Positions 25,680-34,304 of a stretch of DNA of 64,000 bases are shown here, piece after piece. Each line of letters opens with the position of its first letter. The stretch's first letter is position 1. Under the pieces are notes generated by a model. It made no database searches and was not told where the DNA came from. It saw only the letters and a program-made list of their open reading frames with translations. Source of the DNA: Chryseobacterium cheonjiense (GTDB taxonomy: Bacteria > Bacteroidota > Bacteroidia > Flavobacteriales > Weeksellaceae); contig NZ_JABBGF010000001.1 of NCBI RefSeq assembly GCF_012927265.1, forward strand, positions 2,106,502 to 2,170,501, given 5' to 3'. A program made the translations under genes and the position numbers.

Positions 25680-28160
25680 TTAATTCATCGTATCCCATAA
25701 ACTCATGACTTCAATTTTTTCCAAAGGCTTTGTAAGAGTAATTCTTTTCGAAGCTTTTGGGAGCAAATCGAAGAAATTGTCACTAAAGTGCGTATCTCCT
25801 ATTAAATAGACATCTTTCGCTAAAACATCGGTAGAAACTTCAATTTCAGTCGGAGAAATTTTCCTGATTGTAAGATGGGGTTTTGGCAGTTTTAAATCTT
25901 TCGGTTTTGCAAAGAAATAGTTGGTCTCCGCAATTACTTTTTCATCTTTTCCTCTTAAAATTACATTTAAAAACAGCTCATTTTTATCGCCATCACCAAT
26001 AAGTTCACTGATAGATGCAGAATCAAACTTTATATTTCCTTCCAAATTCTGTTTCTTATTTGAAACTGCCGTAAGAATATTTTCACCTTTAAAATTATTT
26101 ACTTCAAACTCTAAGGTTACGTTTTCAATTGCATTCAATCCGTCATTAATACCATAAAAGTTTAAAATTCCATCCTTTTCTTCCGTTAAGATTACCTGGT
26201 TTTCAAAACTTCTTTTTAACTGATAATGCAGCGCTTTCCAGTTTCCTAAATAATCGATCGAAGACCAGGAAACCACCGGCCAGCAATCATTCAGCTGCCA
26301 ATATAACGTTCCCATGTTGTAAGGTTTTGCACGGCGGTGCGCTTCTATGGCAATCTGCATTCCGCGGGCCTGAAGCAGTTGGGAAATATAGTTGTATTTC
26401 ACAAAGTCTTTCGGAATATTATAATCCCTTTTCATATAATTTTCGATAATCTCCCAGCCTCTTGAGTGCTTTTCATGTGCTTTGATGGTTCCGTTCTGAA
26501 AATTCAAATCAGCTTTTCCTGAAAACATGGATTTTGTGGTTTCCAGTGTAGGCATTCCCTGAAAACCATATTCGGAAGCAAAACGCGGAACCTTTTCGTT
26601 GTATATCTCAAAAGGCTGTTCGCCCCACCAGACGCCCCAGTAATGAGAATCTCCTTCGCTTAAACTTTCCTGGTGGCCCCAGCCGATGGACGGTGAACTC
26701 GGCCAATAGATCTGTTTATCAGAAACCGCATATTTTTGAATGGCATTAGGAATTATTTCATAAAAAATTTTATTATAATCTTTCCAGACCTGGAGAGAAT
26801 CTTCTTTTGAATATTTAAACTGCTTCTGATATCCCCAGTTGACAATCGCTTCATCAATTTCATTGTTTCCGCACCATAAAGCCAATGAGGCATGATTCTG
26901 AAGCCGCTCTACCTGATCTTTTACTTCCAGTTCGACATTTTTCTGAAAGTTTTTGTCTGCAGGATAAAAGCTTCCCGCAAACATAAAATCCTGCCATACT
27001 AAAATTCCGTTTTCATCACAGGCTTTGTAGAATTCGTCATCTTCGTAAATTCCGCCGCCCCAGACGCGGATCATATTCATGTGGGCTTCTTTACAGTCTT
27101 TGATGAGTTTCTGGTATTTTTCTTTGGGCATTCTCGGAGAAAAGCTGTCGCCGGGAATCCAGTTGGTTCCTTTGGCGTACATTGGTTTTCCGTTTACTTT
27201 GAAATAAAAGGATTTTCCTTTTTCGTCTTTTTCCTGAATTAATTCAACCGTCCTTAGTCCTATCCGTTCAGATTTTTTATCAATCAGTTTATTATCTTTC
27301 TGCAGGGTAATTTTTACGTCATAAAGATTCGGGGTTCCCCATCCGTTCGGCTGCCATAAATTCGGTTTGTTAACAGTAAAAGGAATCAAAATCGTATTTT
27401 TCCCTTTTTTCAACCGGATCGTGTTGATTTTATTATTGATTAAAACTGAATATTTTCCTTCGTTATCTGCTGAAATTTCAGTATAAATATTTAATTCTAC
27501 TTTTTGCCTTGTTATCGTTTTTTGCTCAATTTTTATGTTTTCTAGTTTTGCCTGATTCCAGAAATTTAATTGTACATCTTTCCAGATTCCAGCAGTGACG
27601 AGTCTTGGTCCCCAATCCCAACCAAACTGATACTGTGCTTTTCTTACAAAGCTTCTTGGTGACTCCGGTATGGTAAACGGCACTTTTTCAGCCAACTGTT
27701 TCCCGGTATTTACTGCAGATCTGAATTTTACCTGTAAAATATTTTCGCCGATTATTAAATATTGCTTCACAGGAATCGTCCATTTTCTGAACATGTTATC
27801 TGTTGTCTGTATTAATTTTCCATTTAAATAAATCTCGGAAAAGGTATCCAATCCTGAAAATACCAAATCAATATTCTGATTGCTTAATTCCTTTTGAGAA
27901 ACAGTAAATTTTGTCTGATATTCCCAGTCTTCATTTTCTACCCATTGTACTTTTTTCTCGTTTTCGTCTTTAAAAGGGTCAGGAATGACATTGTTCTTCA
28001 TCAAATCCAAATGTACTGTTCCCGGCACGGAGGCCGCGAGCCAGTTATTTTCTTTAGCATTTTTAAAGTTCCATTTTTCTGAGGATAAATTGCGTCCGGA
28101 AAACTGAGCGTTGATTAAAATTTGTATGAAAAGGAAAGAAAAAAGTATGTTTTTTTTCAT
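25680..28160 (-). CDS. Beta-mannosidase, glycoside hydrolase family 2
   Basis: An 826-residue exported enzyme with a signal peptide (MKKNILFSFLFIQILINAQ). The N-terminal sugar-binding domain begins WLAASVPGTVHLDLM and the TIM barrel holds the acid/base in WCGNNEID (Glu about 433) and the nucleophile in FASEYGFQGMP (Glu about 529). GTNWIPGDSF is characteristic of beta-mannosidases. It removes terminal beta-mannose from N-glycans or mannans, most likely in the periplasm. Its ATG overlaps the stop of the upstream GxxExxY gene by one base (TAATG). After its stop the same frame stays open for 22 more codons (25611-25679). Confidence 0.94.
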   Translation of the reverse strand: MKKNILFSFLFIQILINAQFSGRNLSSEKWNFKNAKENNWLAASVPGTVHLDLMKNNVIPDPFKDENEKKVQWVENEDWEYQTKFTVSQKELSNQNIDLVFSGLDTFSEIYLNGKLIQTTDNMFRKWTIPVKQYLIIGENILQVKFRSAVNTGKQLAEKVPFTIPESPRSFVRKAQYQFGWDWGPRLVTAGIWKDVQLNFWNQAKLENIKIEQKTITRQKVELNIYTEISADNEGKYSVLINNKINTIRLKKGKNTILIPFTVNKPNLWQPNGWGTPNLYDVKITLQKDNKLIDKKSERIGLRTVELIQEKDEKGKSFYFKVNGKPMYAKGTNWIPGDSFSPRMPKEKYQKLIKDCKEAHMNMIRVWGGGIYEDDEFYKACDENGILVWQDFMFAGSFYPADKNFQKNVELEVKDQVERLQNHASLALWCGNNEIDEAIVNWGYQKQFKYSKEDSLQVWKDYNKIFYEIIPNAIQKYAVSDKQIYWPSSPSIGWGHQESLSEGDSHYWGVWWGEQPFEIYNEKVPRFASEYGFQGMPTLETTKSMFSGKADLNFQNGTIKAHEKHSRGWEIIENYMKRDYNIPKDFVKYNYISQLLQARGMQIAIEAHRRAKPYNMGTLYWQLNDCWPVVSWSSIDYLGNWKALHYQLKRSFENQVILTEEKDGILNFYGINDGLNAIENVTLEFEVNNFKGENILTAVSNKKQNLEGNIKFDSASISELIGDGDKNELFLNVILRGKDEKVIAETNYFFAKPKDLKLPKPHLTIRKISPTEIEVSTDVLAKDVYLIGDTHFSDNFFDLLPKASKRITLTKPLEKIEVMSLWDTMN

Positions 28161-28537
28161 TATAATTTATTTACTATTCGATGGATTCCATCTTTAATAA
28201 GTGGTGTATTAAAGTTAATAAGAAGCCCTAATTTCAAATTTGTCAGTTTTAAATAGGTTAATACTTGAGAATAAAAAATAGGATGCATCTCTAAAACCGA
28301 TTTAATTTCCACAATCACTTTATTTTCGACAATTAAATCAATTCTGTATGCTTTTTCAATAAATATTTCTTTATATTGGAGGGGTAAACAAACCTGTTTA
28401 TCTACTTTAATTCCCAGTTTTTTAATTTCGTAAAACAGTGCTGTTTCGTAAGCGTTTTCCAATAAGCCTACTCCTAAATTTCGATGAACCTCTAAAGCTG
28501 CGCCTATAATTTTATAGGACAATTCGTTTTCTGTCAT
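28160..28537 (-). CDS. GxxExxY protein
   Basis: A 125-residue protein of the GxxExxY family (PD-(D/E)XK-like fold in some predictions), starting MTENELSYKIIGAALEVHRN. It carries the name motif in GLLENAYETALFYEI and the later IDLIVENKVIVEIKSV, where a D-x-E-x-K-like pattern resembles nuclease active sites. The frame extends upstream to 28594, but that part translates the interspersed repeat, so Met 28537 is preferred. The stop overlaps the mannosidase start by one base, hence translational coupling is possible. It sits next to an inverted repeat, as though inserted in front of the mannosidase. Confidence 0.85.
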   Translation of the reverse strand: MTENELSYKIIGAALEVHRNLGVGLLENAYETALFYEIKKLGIKVDKQVCLPLQYKEIFIEKAYRIDLIVENKVIVEIKSVLEMHPIFYSQVLTYLKLTNLKLGLLINFNTPLIKDGIHRIVNKL

Positions 28538-28550
28538 TTGTGTTTTGTTT

Positions 28551-28717
28551 TTAACGCAAAGATTATTTATAATATTCTCACAATTAAGGAGCAAAGAAGA
28601 ATCAATAAATTGATTTTATTAAGCTAAAAAATTAAACGAGTAGCTTCATTAAGCGACTTTGTCGCATTCTTTGCTCCTTAAATATAATTCAAATTAATAT
28701 AAGCTTTGCGTTTAATA
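28551..28717. repeat. Imperfect inverted repeat beside the GxxExxY gene
   Basis: TTAACGCAAAG (about 28552-28562) is answered by CTTTGCGTTTAA (about 28705-28716), and inside it AATTAAGGAGCAAAGAA (about 28584-28600) by TTCTTTGCTCCTTAAAT (about 28668-28684). Both arms carry the GCAAAG word of the interspersed repeat family. The element spans the gap between cutC and the GxxExxY gene. Confidence 0.75.
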
Positions 28718-29380
28718 TTATTTATTTTTCAAGAAAATTATCTCAGTAGCATTTGCAAACTCACCGCCATCGGTAATTGCTGAAGAATGAAAATATCCGG
28801 CTTTAGTAAACTCACGGATTTCTTCGATATTGGAAGAACGAAGTCCGCCCCCTACAAGAATTTCAATTCTGCCGTTTGATAACTCTACCAGTTTTTTAAG
28901 GTTTTCTTTACCTTCCGATACGTTGGGTTTTTGTCCGGAGGTAAGAATGGTTGTAAAACCACAATCAATTACTTTTTCCAAAGAATTTTCTAAATCTTTA
29001 GCGCGGTCGAAGGCACGGTGAAAAGTGCAGGGATAAGGGCTTGCCAGTTCAACCAGGATTTTATTGCGTTCAACATCAATTTCATCAATTTCATCCAAAA
29101 TTCCGAATACGAAGCCATCAACATTCAAAGATTTCAATTGGATTAAATCCGATTTCATCTGCTCAAACTCTTCATCCGAATACGTAAAATCTCCGCCACG
29201 GGGACGAATCATTACAAATATCGGAATGTTGATTTTTTCGCGAAGCTGTTTTGTTATTTCAAAGTCCGGTGTGGTTCCGCCTTCGCTTAATCCGTCGCAC
29301 AGTTCTATTCTGTCAGCTTCGTTTTCAAAAGCGATTATTGCTGATTCGGAATTGAAGCATGCTATTTCTATTTTTGACAT
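28718..29380 (-). CDS. cutC: Copper homeostasis protein CutC family
   Basis: A 220-residue TIM-barrel protein. It starts MSKIEIACFNSESAIIAFEN and contains the family marks AFENEADRIELCDGLSEGGTTP, PIFVMIRPRGGDFTYSDEE, CTFHRAFDRAKD and TSGQKPNVSEGKE. CutC was named for copper tolerance; its biochemical role is uncertain and some members bind Cu(I). It is slightly short but complete at both ends. It is followed across a repeat by the GxxExxY gene, and its 5' side holds a GGCTAAAGCC-type repeat. It may act on sugar or metal metabolism rather than only copper. Confidence 0.93.
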   Translation of the reverse strand: MSKIEIACFNSESAIIAFENEADRIELCDGLSEGGTTPDFEITKQLREKINIPIFVMIRPRGGDFTYSDEEFEQMKSDLIQLKSLNVDGFVFGILDEIDEIDVERNKILVELASPYPCTFHRAFDRAKDLENSLEKVIDCGFTTILTSGQKPNVSEGKENLKKLVELSNGRIEILVGGGLRSSNIEEIREFTKAGYFHSSAITDGGEFANATEIIFLKNK

Positions 29381-29394
29381 TTATATTATTTAAT

Positions 29395-29458
29395 TTAGGC
29401 TAAAGCCAATGGATTTTTTATTTTGAAAAAACGGGCTAAAGCCCGTCCCTATTGATAT
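29395..29458. repeat. GGCTAAAGCC-type palindromic repeat, copy 1
   Basis: TAGGCTAAAGCCAATGGATT is followed by ACGGGCTAAAGCCCGTCCCT and TATTGATAT. The second arm forms a stem ACGGGC/GCCCGT. A second copy of this arrangement lies at 53678-53740. It fills part of the cutC to asparaginase gap (29381-29486). Confidence 0.8.
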
Positions 29459-29486
29459 CTGCTAACTGTTTGATTACGAAAATTAT

Positions 29487-30482
29487 TTATTTTAATGCAA
29501 AGTCCGGTTTTTCAAGGCGGTTGCCTTTTTGGTCGTACACAGCAAAATTAAACCCATCCTGAATGCAATAGGAACCGTATTCTCCTTTTTTATTAAGAGC
29601 AATAAAACCTACTTGGATGTCCTTCAGATTTTTATCTCTTCTTTTCGTAATTTGTACAATTCTTTCCACGGCTTCTTTGCAGGCTTGCTGCGGCGTTCTT
29701 CCCTGTCTCATTAATTCTACGACCAAATGCGTACCCACGGTTCGAATCACTTCTTCGCCATGACCTGTCGCCGTAGCTGCCCCAACTTCATTATCCACAA
29801 AAAGACCTGCACCGATGATTGGTGAATCTCCTACCCTTCCATGCATTTTAAAAGCCATTCCGCTGGTAGTGCAGGCTCCCGAGAGATTTCCGTTAGCGTC
29901 CATCGCAATCATTCCGATCGTGTCGTGATTTTCGATATTGACAATGGGTTGGTATTTGCTGTCTTTCAGCCATTCTTTCCATTCTTTTTCGGATTCGGGA
30001 GTGAGAATATTTTCTTTTTTAAATCCCTGTGAAACTGCAAACTGTAGTGCCCCATCTCCAACAAGCATTACGTGAGGTGTTTTTTCCATTACGGCTCTTG
30101 CTACGGAGATCGGATTTTTGATATGCTCAAGGCACGCTACCGAACCTATATTGTAGTTTTCATCCATGATGCAGGCGTCCAAAGTTACCCTTCCATCTCT
30201 GTCGGGGCGGCCTCCGTAACCAACACTTCTTTCATTCGGGTCATCCTCGACCAGGCGTACTCCTTTTTCTACGGCGTCCAAAGCTTTTCCTCCTTTTCCG
30301 AGGATTTTCCAGGCTTCTTCATTGGCTTTTAAACCAAAATTCCATGTGGAAAGAACGATGGGTTTATTAATTATGGTATTGTTGTTTTCCGGGAGATCTT
30401 TGGCAAGCAGATCCAAAGGATTTACCGCTAAAGCAAGGGAAGCGATTGCCGATTTTTTCAGAAACTTTCGTCTACTTTGCAT
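29487..30482 (-). CDS. N4-(beta-N-acetylglucosaminyl)-L-asparaginase (glycosylasparaginase)
   Basis: A 331-residue Ntn-hydrolase. The N-terminus (MQSRRKFLKKSAIASLALAV) resembles a Tat signal with the RRKFLKK core, so export in folded state is likely. The autocleavage site is NHDTIG, which makes Thr the N-terminal nucleophile of the beta chain; the downstream AMDANGNLSGACTTSGMAFK and GDSPIIGAGLFVDN motifs are typical. It cuts the GlcNAc-Asn bond of N-linked glycopeptides. Together with the neighbouring beta-mannosidase and the hexosaminidase at 36 kb it suggests use of host or environmental glycoproteins. Confidence 0.93.
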   Translation of the reverse strand: MQSRRKFLKKSAIASLALAVNPLDLLAKDLPENNNTIINKPIVLSTWNFGLKANEEAWKILGKGGKALDAVEKGVRLVEDDPNERSVGYGGRPDRDGRVTLDACIMDENYNIGSVACLEHIKNPISVARAVMEKTPHVMLVGDGALQFAVSQGFKKENILTPESEKEWKEWLKDSKYQPIVNIENHDTIGMIAMDANGNLSGACTTSGMAFKMHGRVGDSPIIGAGLFVDNEVGAATATGHGEEVIRTVGTHLVVELMRQGRTPQQACKEAVERIVQITKRRDKNLKDIQVGFIALNKKGEYGSYCIQDGFNFAVYDQKGNRLEKPDFALK

Positions 30483-30580
30483 ACTCAGATTTATTTGGCC
30501 CCAAATTAAGGATTTTTCGCATTTGCAGGAAATAAAAAAGCGGTAGATTTCCTACCGCTCAACATGATTTTTATTGAATA

Positions 30581-31063
30581 TTAATGAGGTAATTTTTCCC
30601 TAAAATATCCGTAAACCCAGGTTCCGAAAATTGCGCTGATTAAAGTAACGGTAATGACCAGAGCTCCTGTTCCGATCTGTGCAAAAAGCGGTCCCGGACA
30701 AGCTCCTGTAATTGCCCAGCCAAATCCGAAGATCAATCCTCCGTAAATTTGTCCTTTATTGAACTTCTTCGGAGCAATGGAAATTTTTTCGCCATAAATG
30801 GTTTTTATATTAAATTTTTTAATAATAAACACTGAAATCATTGCGGTTATAACAGCACTTCCAATAACTCCGTACATGTGAAAAGACTGCAAACGAAACA
30901 TTTCCTGGATTCTGAACCAGCTGATAACTTCTGCCTTCACAAAGACGATTCCAAAGAGAATTCCTACTATGAGATACTTTAAATGGTGATACCATTGATG
31001 CTGAAGATGGCTTTCATTGGTACAGATACTGTCCTGATGCCGTATATCTTTTTCTTTTTCCAT
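30581..31063 (-). CDS. YeeE/YedE family protein, second half (DUF6691-like)
   Basis: A 160-residue membrane protein with four helices. The first part (HHLKYLIVGILFGIVFVKAE) and the motif GWAITGACPGPLFAQIG with an essential-looking Cys fit the C-terminal half of the YeeE/YedE sulfur transporter family. In E. coli-type members both halves are one chain (TsuA, thiosulfate uptake); in Bacteroidota they are commonly two genes. It starts 9 bases after the gene for the other half. Together the two should form one channel for thiosulfate or another sulfur compound. Confidence 0.9.
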   Translation of the reverse strand: MEKEKDIRHQDSICTNESHLQHQWYHHLKYLIVGILFGIVFVKAEVISWFRIQEMFRLQSFHMYGVIGSAVITAMISVFIIKKFNIKTIYGEKISIAPKKFNKGQIYGGLIFGFGWAITGACPGPLFAQIGTGALVITVTLISAIFGTWVYGYFREKLPH

Positions 31064-31072
31064 TTTTATAAA

Positions 31073-31636
31073 TTAAAGTGAAAGGATGACTGGCAGAATT
31101 ACATTCGCCATTAAAAAGCCTCCTGCCATGAAACATATGGTTGCAATAAGGGATGGCCATTGTAAATTAGACAATCCCATAATGGCGTGCCCACTGGTAC
31201 ATCCTCCGGCGTACCGTGTTCCGAAACCCACCAGAAATCCACCGACGATCATCACGATGAAACCTTTTAAAGTTAAAAGATTTGCAAAATTCATGAGCTG
31301 TACAGGAACCAGATTGCTGTAATCTGTAATTCCGTAAGTTGCTAATTCGGATTTCAAGGCAGGATTAACAGAAATTTCTCCCGGATTAATTAAAAACTGA
31401 GAAGCAACAATGCCACCCAATAAAATTCCGAAAACGAAAAATAAGTTCCAGAGTTCTTTTTTCCAGTCATATTTGAAGAAGCTAATATTTGAAGGAATAC
31501 ATGCTGCACAGACATGTCTGAGCGATGAACTGATTCCGAAAGATTTATTGCCCAAAATTAATAAGGCAGGAACCGTAAGACCGATTAAAGGTCCTGCAAC
31601 ATACCACGGCCACGGTTCTTTTATGATTTCTAACAT
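31073..31636 (-). CDS. YeeE/YedE family protein, first half
   Basis: A 187-residue membrane protein beginning MLEIIKEPWPWYVAGPLIGL. It has the Cys-containing motif RHVCAACIPSNISFF and YAGGCTSGHAIMGLSNLQWP, the hallmark of the family and likely part of the sulfur relay path. The open frame extends upstream to 31720, but those 28 residues are unlike the family, so Met 31636 is used. It pairs with the gene at 30581-31063 and forms the start of the sulfur module. The gap to the CstB-like gene (31637-31815) has no obvious stem. Confidence 0.9.
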   Translation of the reverse strand: MLEIIKEPWPWYVAGPLIGLTVPALLILGNKSFGISSSLRHVCAACIPSNISFFKYDWKKELWNLFFVFGILLGGIVASQFLINPGEISVNPALKSELATYGITDYSNLVPVQLMNFANLLTLKGFIVMIVGGFLVGFGTRYAGGCTSGHAIMGLSNLQWPSLIATICFMAGGFLMANVILPVILSL

Positions 31637-31815
31637 TGATGATTGTATTAAACTTTTATTCGGATTAATTATTAATTCGCAAAAGAAACAAAAGACGGTA
31701 TTGATTTTTACATAAACCAAAAGCTACCAAAGCAAATGATTTTTAAACATTACCTTGCTATTATTCGTTTATTATTTACTTAACAGATAATATTTTATGC
31801 CTTTTGCGATTCAGA

Positions 31816-33228
31816 TTACTTTAAAACTTTACTGTGGCACACAAAATCACTTACCGGAACTTCAGTTTGGGAAATCGCACTGAACCCTCCTCCGATTTCG
31901 CTGAAGTTTCTGTAACCCCTCGCCTGGAGAATACTTGCTGCCATCATACTTCTGTATCCTCCTGCACAGTGAAGGTAAAAATGTTCTGCCGGATCGACCG
32001 AATTGATCCACTCGTTGATGTATGCCAAAGGTTTATTGAATGCCTGATCGACATGTTCCGCATTGTACTCGCTTTCTTTTCGCACATCAATAATTTTTGC
32101 TTCTTTATTTTTAATTTCTTTTTCAAATTGTTGTGCTGAAATTCTATTGACGAAATCTGTTTCCTTTCCCTTATTTTTCCACTCTTCAAAACCACCTTTC
32201 AGAAATCCAAAGACGTTGTCGAACCCAACCCTGCTTAACCGGGTAACAGTTTCTTCCTCTTCACCTTCGTTGGTAATAAGAAGGATCGACTGTTGTACAT
32301 CTACAATCAACGCTCCGACCCACGGTGCAAAATCGCCATTAAGCCCGATATTAATGGATTGCGGAATAAATCCTTTCGCGAAATCTTCGTTATTTCTTAC
32401 ATCCAAGATCAACGCTCCTGAATGTTCTGCGATTTCTTCAAATTCATCGGGAGAAAAAGCATGTAAACCTTTTGACAATACCTCATCGAAACTGTCGTAG
32501 CCTTTTTTATTCATGGCTACGTTCATTCCGAAGTAAGCCGGAGGCGGAAGAAGTCCTTCCGTTACTGCTTTTATAAAACTTTCTTTATCCTTCTGGTTCA
32601 GCGCATAATTGGTTTTCTTTTGATTCCCCAAAGAATCTGTCGTTTCTTTCTGCATATTTTTTCCGCAGGCTGAACCCGCTCCGTGAGCCGGATAAACGGT
32701 AATATCATCGTCTAAAGTTAAAATTTTGTTGTACAGGCTTTCATAAAGTAAGCCCGCAAGTTCTTCCTGTGTCATACTTGCTGCTTTCTGTGCTAAATCT
32801 GGTCGGCCAACATCTCCTAAAAATAAAGTATCCCCGCTGAACAAAGCTGTTTCCTTTCCATTCTCATCAATCAGCAGAAAAGATGAACTTTCAAGGGTAT
32901 GACCAGGAGTATGCAGCACTTTTACTTTAATATCTCCTAATTGAAAAACCTGATTGTCATCTGCAATGATGGCTTCAAATTCAGGTTTTGCGGTCGGCCC
33001 GTAAACAATCGGTGCATTTGTTTTTCTGCTTAAATCGAGATGCCCGCTTACAAAATCTGCGTGAAAGTGCGTTTCAAAAATATATTTAAGTTCAACATTG
33101 TCTTTTTCCAGCCGGTCGATGTAAGGCTGTGTTTCTCTCAATGGGTCTACAATTGCTGCTTCACCATTAGAAACAATATAATATGCTCCCTGCGCAAGAC
33201 ATCCTGTATAAATCTGTTCTATTTTCAT
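31816..33228 (-). CDS. MBL-fold persulfide dioxygenase / rhodanese fusion (CstB-like)
   Basis: A 470-residue protein in three parts. Residues 1-240 are a metallo-beta-lactamase fold with the iron site THFHADFVSG (His54, His56, Asp58), HTPGHT and GDTLFLGDVGRPDL, as in persulfide dioxygenases (ETHE1-type). Residues about 260-350 are a rhodanese-like domain whose Cys is replaced (LLITNEGEEEE), so it is inactive. Residues 365-470 are a second rhodanese domain with the active loop HCAGGYRS (Cys421). The arrangement matches CstB of Staphylococcus, which turns persulfides into thiosulfate and sulfite. A shared operator-promoter lies upstream at 33264-33311. Confidence 0.93.
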   Translation of the reverse strand: MKIEQIYTGCLAQGAYYIVSNGEAAIVDPLRETQPYIDRLEKDNVELKYIFETHFHADFVSGHLDLSRKTNAPIVYGPTAKPEFEAIIADDNQVFQLGDIKVKVLHTPGHTLESSSFLLIDENGKETALFSGDTLFLGDVGRPDLAQKAASMTQEELAGLLYESLYNKILTLDDDITVYPAHGAGSACGKNMQKETTDSLGNQKKTNYALNQKDKESFIKAVTEGLLPPPAYFGMNVAMNKKGYDSFDEVLSKGLHAFSPDEFEEIAEHSGALILDVRNNEDFAKGFIPQSINIGLNGDFAPWVGALIVDVQQSILLITNEGEEEETVTRLSRVGFDNVFGFLKGGFEEWKNKGKETDFVNRISAQQFEKEIKNKEAKIIDVRKESEYNAEHVDQAFNKPLAYINEWINSVDPAEHFYLHCAGGYRSMMAASILQARGYRNFSEIGGGFSAISQTEVPVSDFVCHSKVLK

Positions 33229-33263
33229 TTTTTGATGATTTTAATTTTAATATTTTATTGATA

Positions 33264-33311
33264 CAAATTTCCGGGTTTGGGATTTTGTGTACAGCTACTT
33301 TTGTTACAGAA
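33264..33311 (-). promoter_or_regulatory. Operator-promoter of the CstB-like gene
   Basis: A 24-base word at 33288-33311 (minus strand TTCTGTAACAAAAGTAGC, then TGTACA) is identical to one at 35135-35158. On the minus strand it contains TGTA-N13-TACA. Exactly 24 bases on, counting from the end of TGTACA, TTTG at 33267-33264 forms a -7 element; the same distance holds at 35111. The start codon lies 36 bases beyond. Confidence 0.65.
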
Positions 33312-33337
33312 CGGGATTTTTAAACATGAAGTTCGCT

Positions 33338-34135
33338 GGTTCCGCAGATGAAGCGAATGTATTTGAATGTTTTTAATTTATTATGAGATTGTTATGCTGG
33401 AAGCTTCTTGATATTCTTATATATTTTAACGCAAAGAGTTTTTGAATACTAAACGTTTTTAGGGGCGCAAAGGCGTTCTACTTAGCCAAGTCCGCAAACT
33501 GAAATTACTACAGAAAGTAAACTAAATTTAATTCTCGCTGATTCCGCAGATGACGCAGATTTATTTGAATGTTATTACTTTATCAGGTGATTGTCATGCT
33601 GGAAGCTTCTTGATATCGTTATATATTTTGAACGCAAAGAACGCAAATATTTTTTTGGCTACTAACTGTTTTTTTAAGTTCGTAAATGAGTTTCACTCAG
33701 ATAAGAGCGCAAAAAAAATACAGTTTAATTTCTCACGCGGATTTTACGGATGACACGGATTTATTTGAACGTTTTTAATTTATTATGAGATTGTTATGCT
33801 GGAAGTTTCTTGATATCCAAAATATTTTTGTAACGCAAAGGCCGCAAAGATTTTTTTGACTACTAAGTGTTTTTAAGTTCGCAAAGGCGTTCTACTCAAC
33901 TAAGAGCGCAAAGAATTTTGGAAAGTAATACAGTTTAATTTCTCACGCGGATTTTACGGATGACGCGGATTTATTTAAAAGTTTCTATTTTATCAGAAGA
34001 TTATCATGCTGGAAGTTTCTTGATATCCGAAATATTTTTTTTAACGCAAAGGCCGCAAAGATTTTTTAACTACTAACTGTTTTTTTTTAAGTTCGCAAAG
34101 GTGTTCTACTCAGCAAAACTCGAAGAGATAAAGTA
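33338..34135. repeat. Tandem array of ~200-base composite repeats
   Basis: Four units, periods of 202, 200 and 210 bases, marked by the word GGAAG(C/T)TTCTTGATAT at 33399, 33601, 33801 and 34011. Each joins a TTCCGCAGATGACGCAGATT or GCGGATTTTACGGATGAC segment, then TTATGCTGGAAG, then the CGCAAAG family (AACGCAAAGGCCGCAAAG). No gene is seen in the gap 33229-34304 (1076 bases) apart from the promoter at its edge. An extra two units lie at 35165-35412. Confidence 0.85.
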
Positions 34136-34187
34136 CTATACTACAGAGGAAACTCAGTTTAATTCTCTCAGTTCCACGGAATCTCTC

Positions 34188-34290
34188 GCAGCCCGACCTG
34201 AGTGGAGCTCTTTTTGTGGAGCACAGCGGAACAAAAAAGCAGGAACCCTTCGATAAACTCAGGATAAACTACAGGCGGAAATAGCTGCCC
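34188..34290 (+). repeat. Interspersed hairpin element, copy 2
   Basis: It begins GCAGCCCGACCTGAGTGG and ends AGGCGGAAATAGCTGCCC, with CTCTTTTTGTGG and CGGAACAAAAAAGC inside, similar to the CTTTTTTG...CAAAAAAG core of copy 1. A REP-like piece (CCCTTCGATAAACTCAGGAT, about 34246-34265) seems to have been inserted before the right end. It lies 14 bases from the end of the TauE gene. Confidence 0.65.
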
Positions 34291-34304
34291 TTATAAAGAA
34301 AAAA

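Noticed and set aside
31690..31740. A third copy of the sulfur operator before the YeeE pair
   Set aside because: Only a partial match (CCAAAAGCTACC) in the opposite orientation; half sites TGTA/TACA are missing.
33550..33753. Open frame of 67 codons inside the repeat array
   Set aside because: It simply translates repeat units; no start signal and no family resemblance.
33338..34135. Possible CRISPR or origin-like iterons in the 200-base units
   Set aside because: Units are far too long and imperfect for CRISPR repeats, and no replication initiator gene is near.
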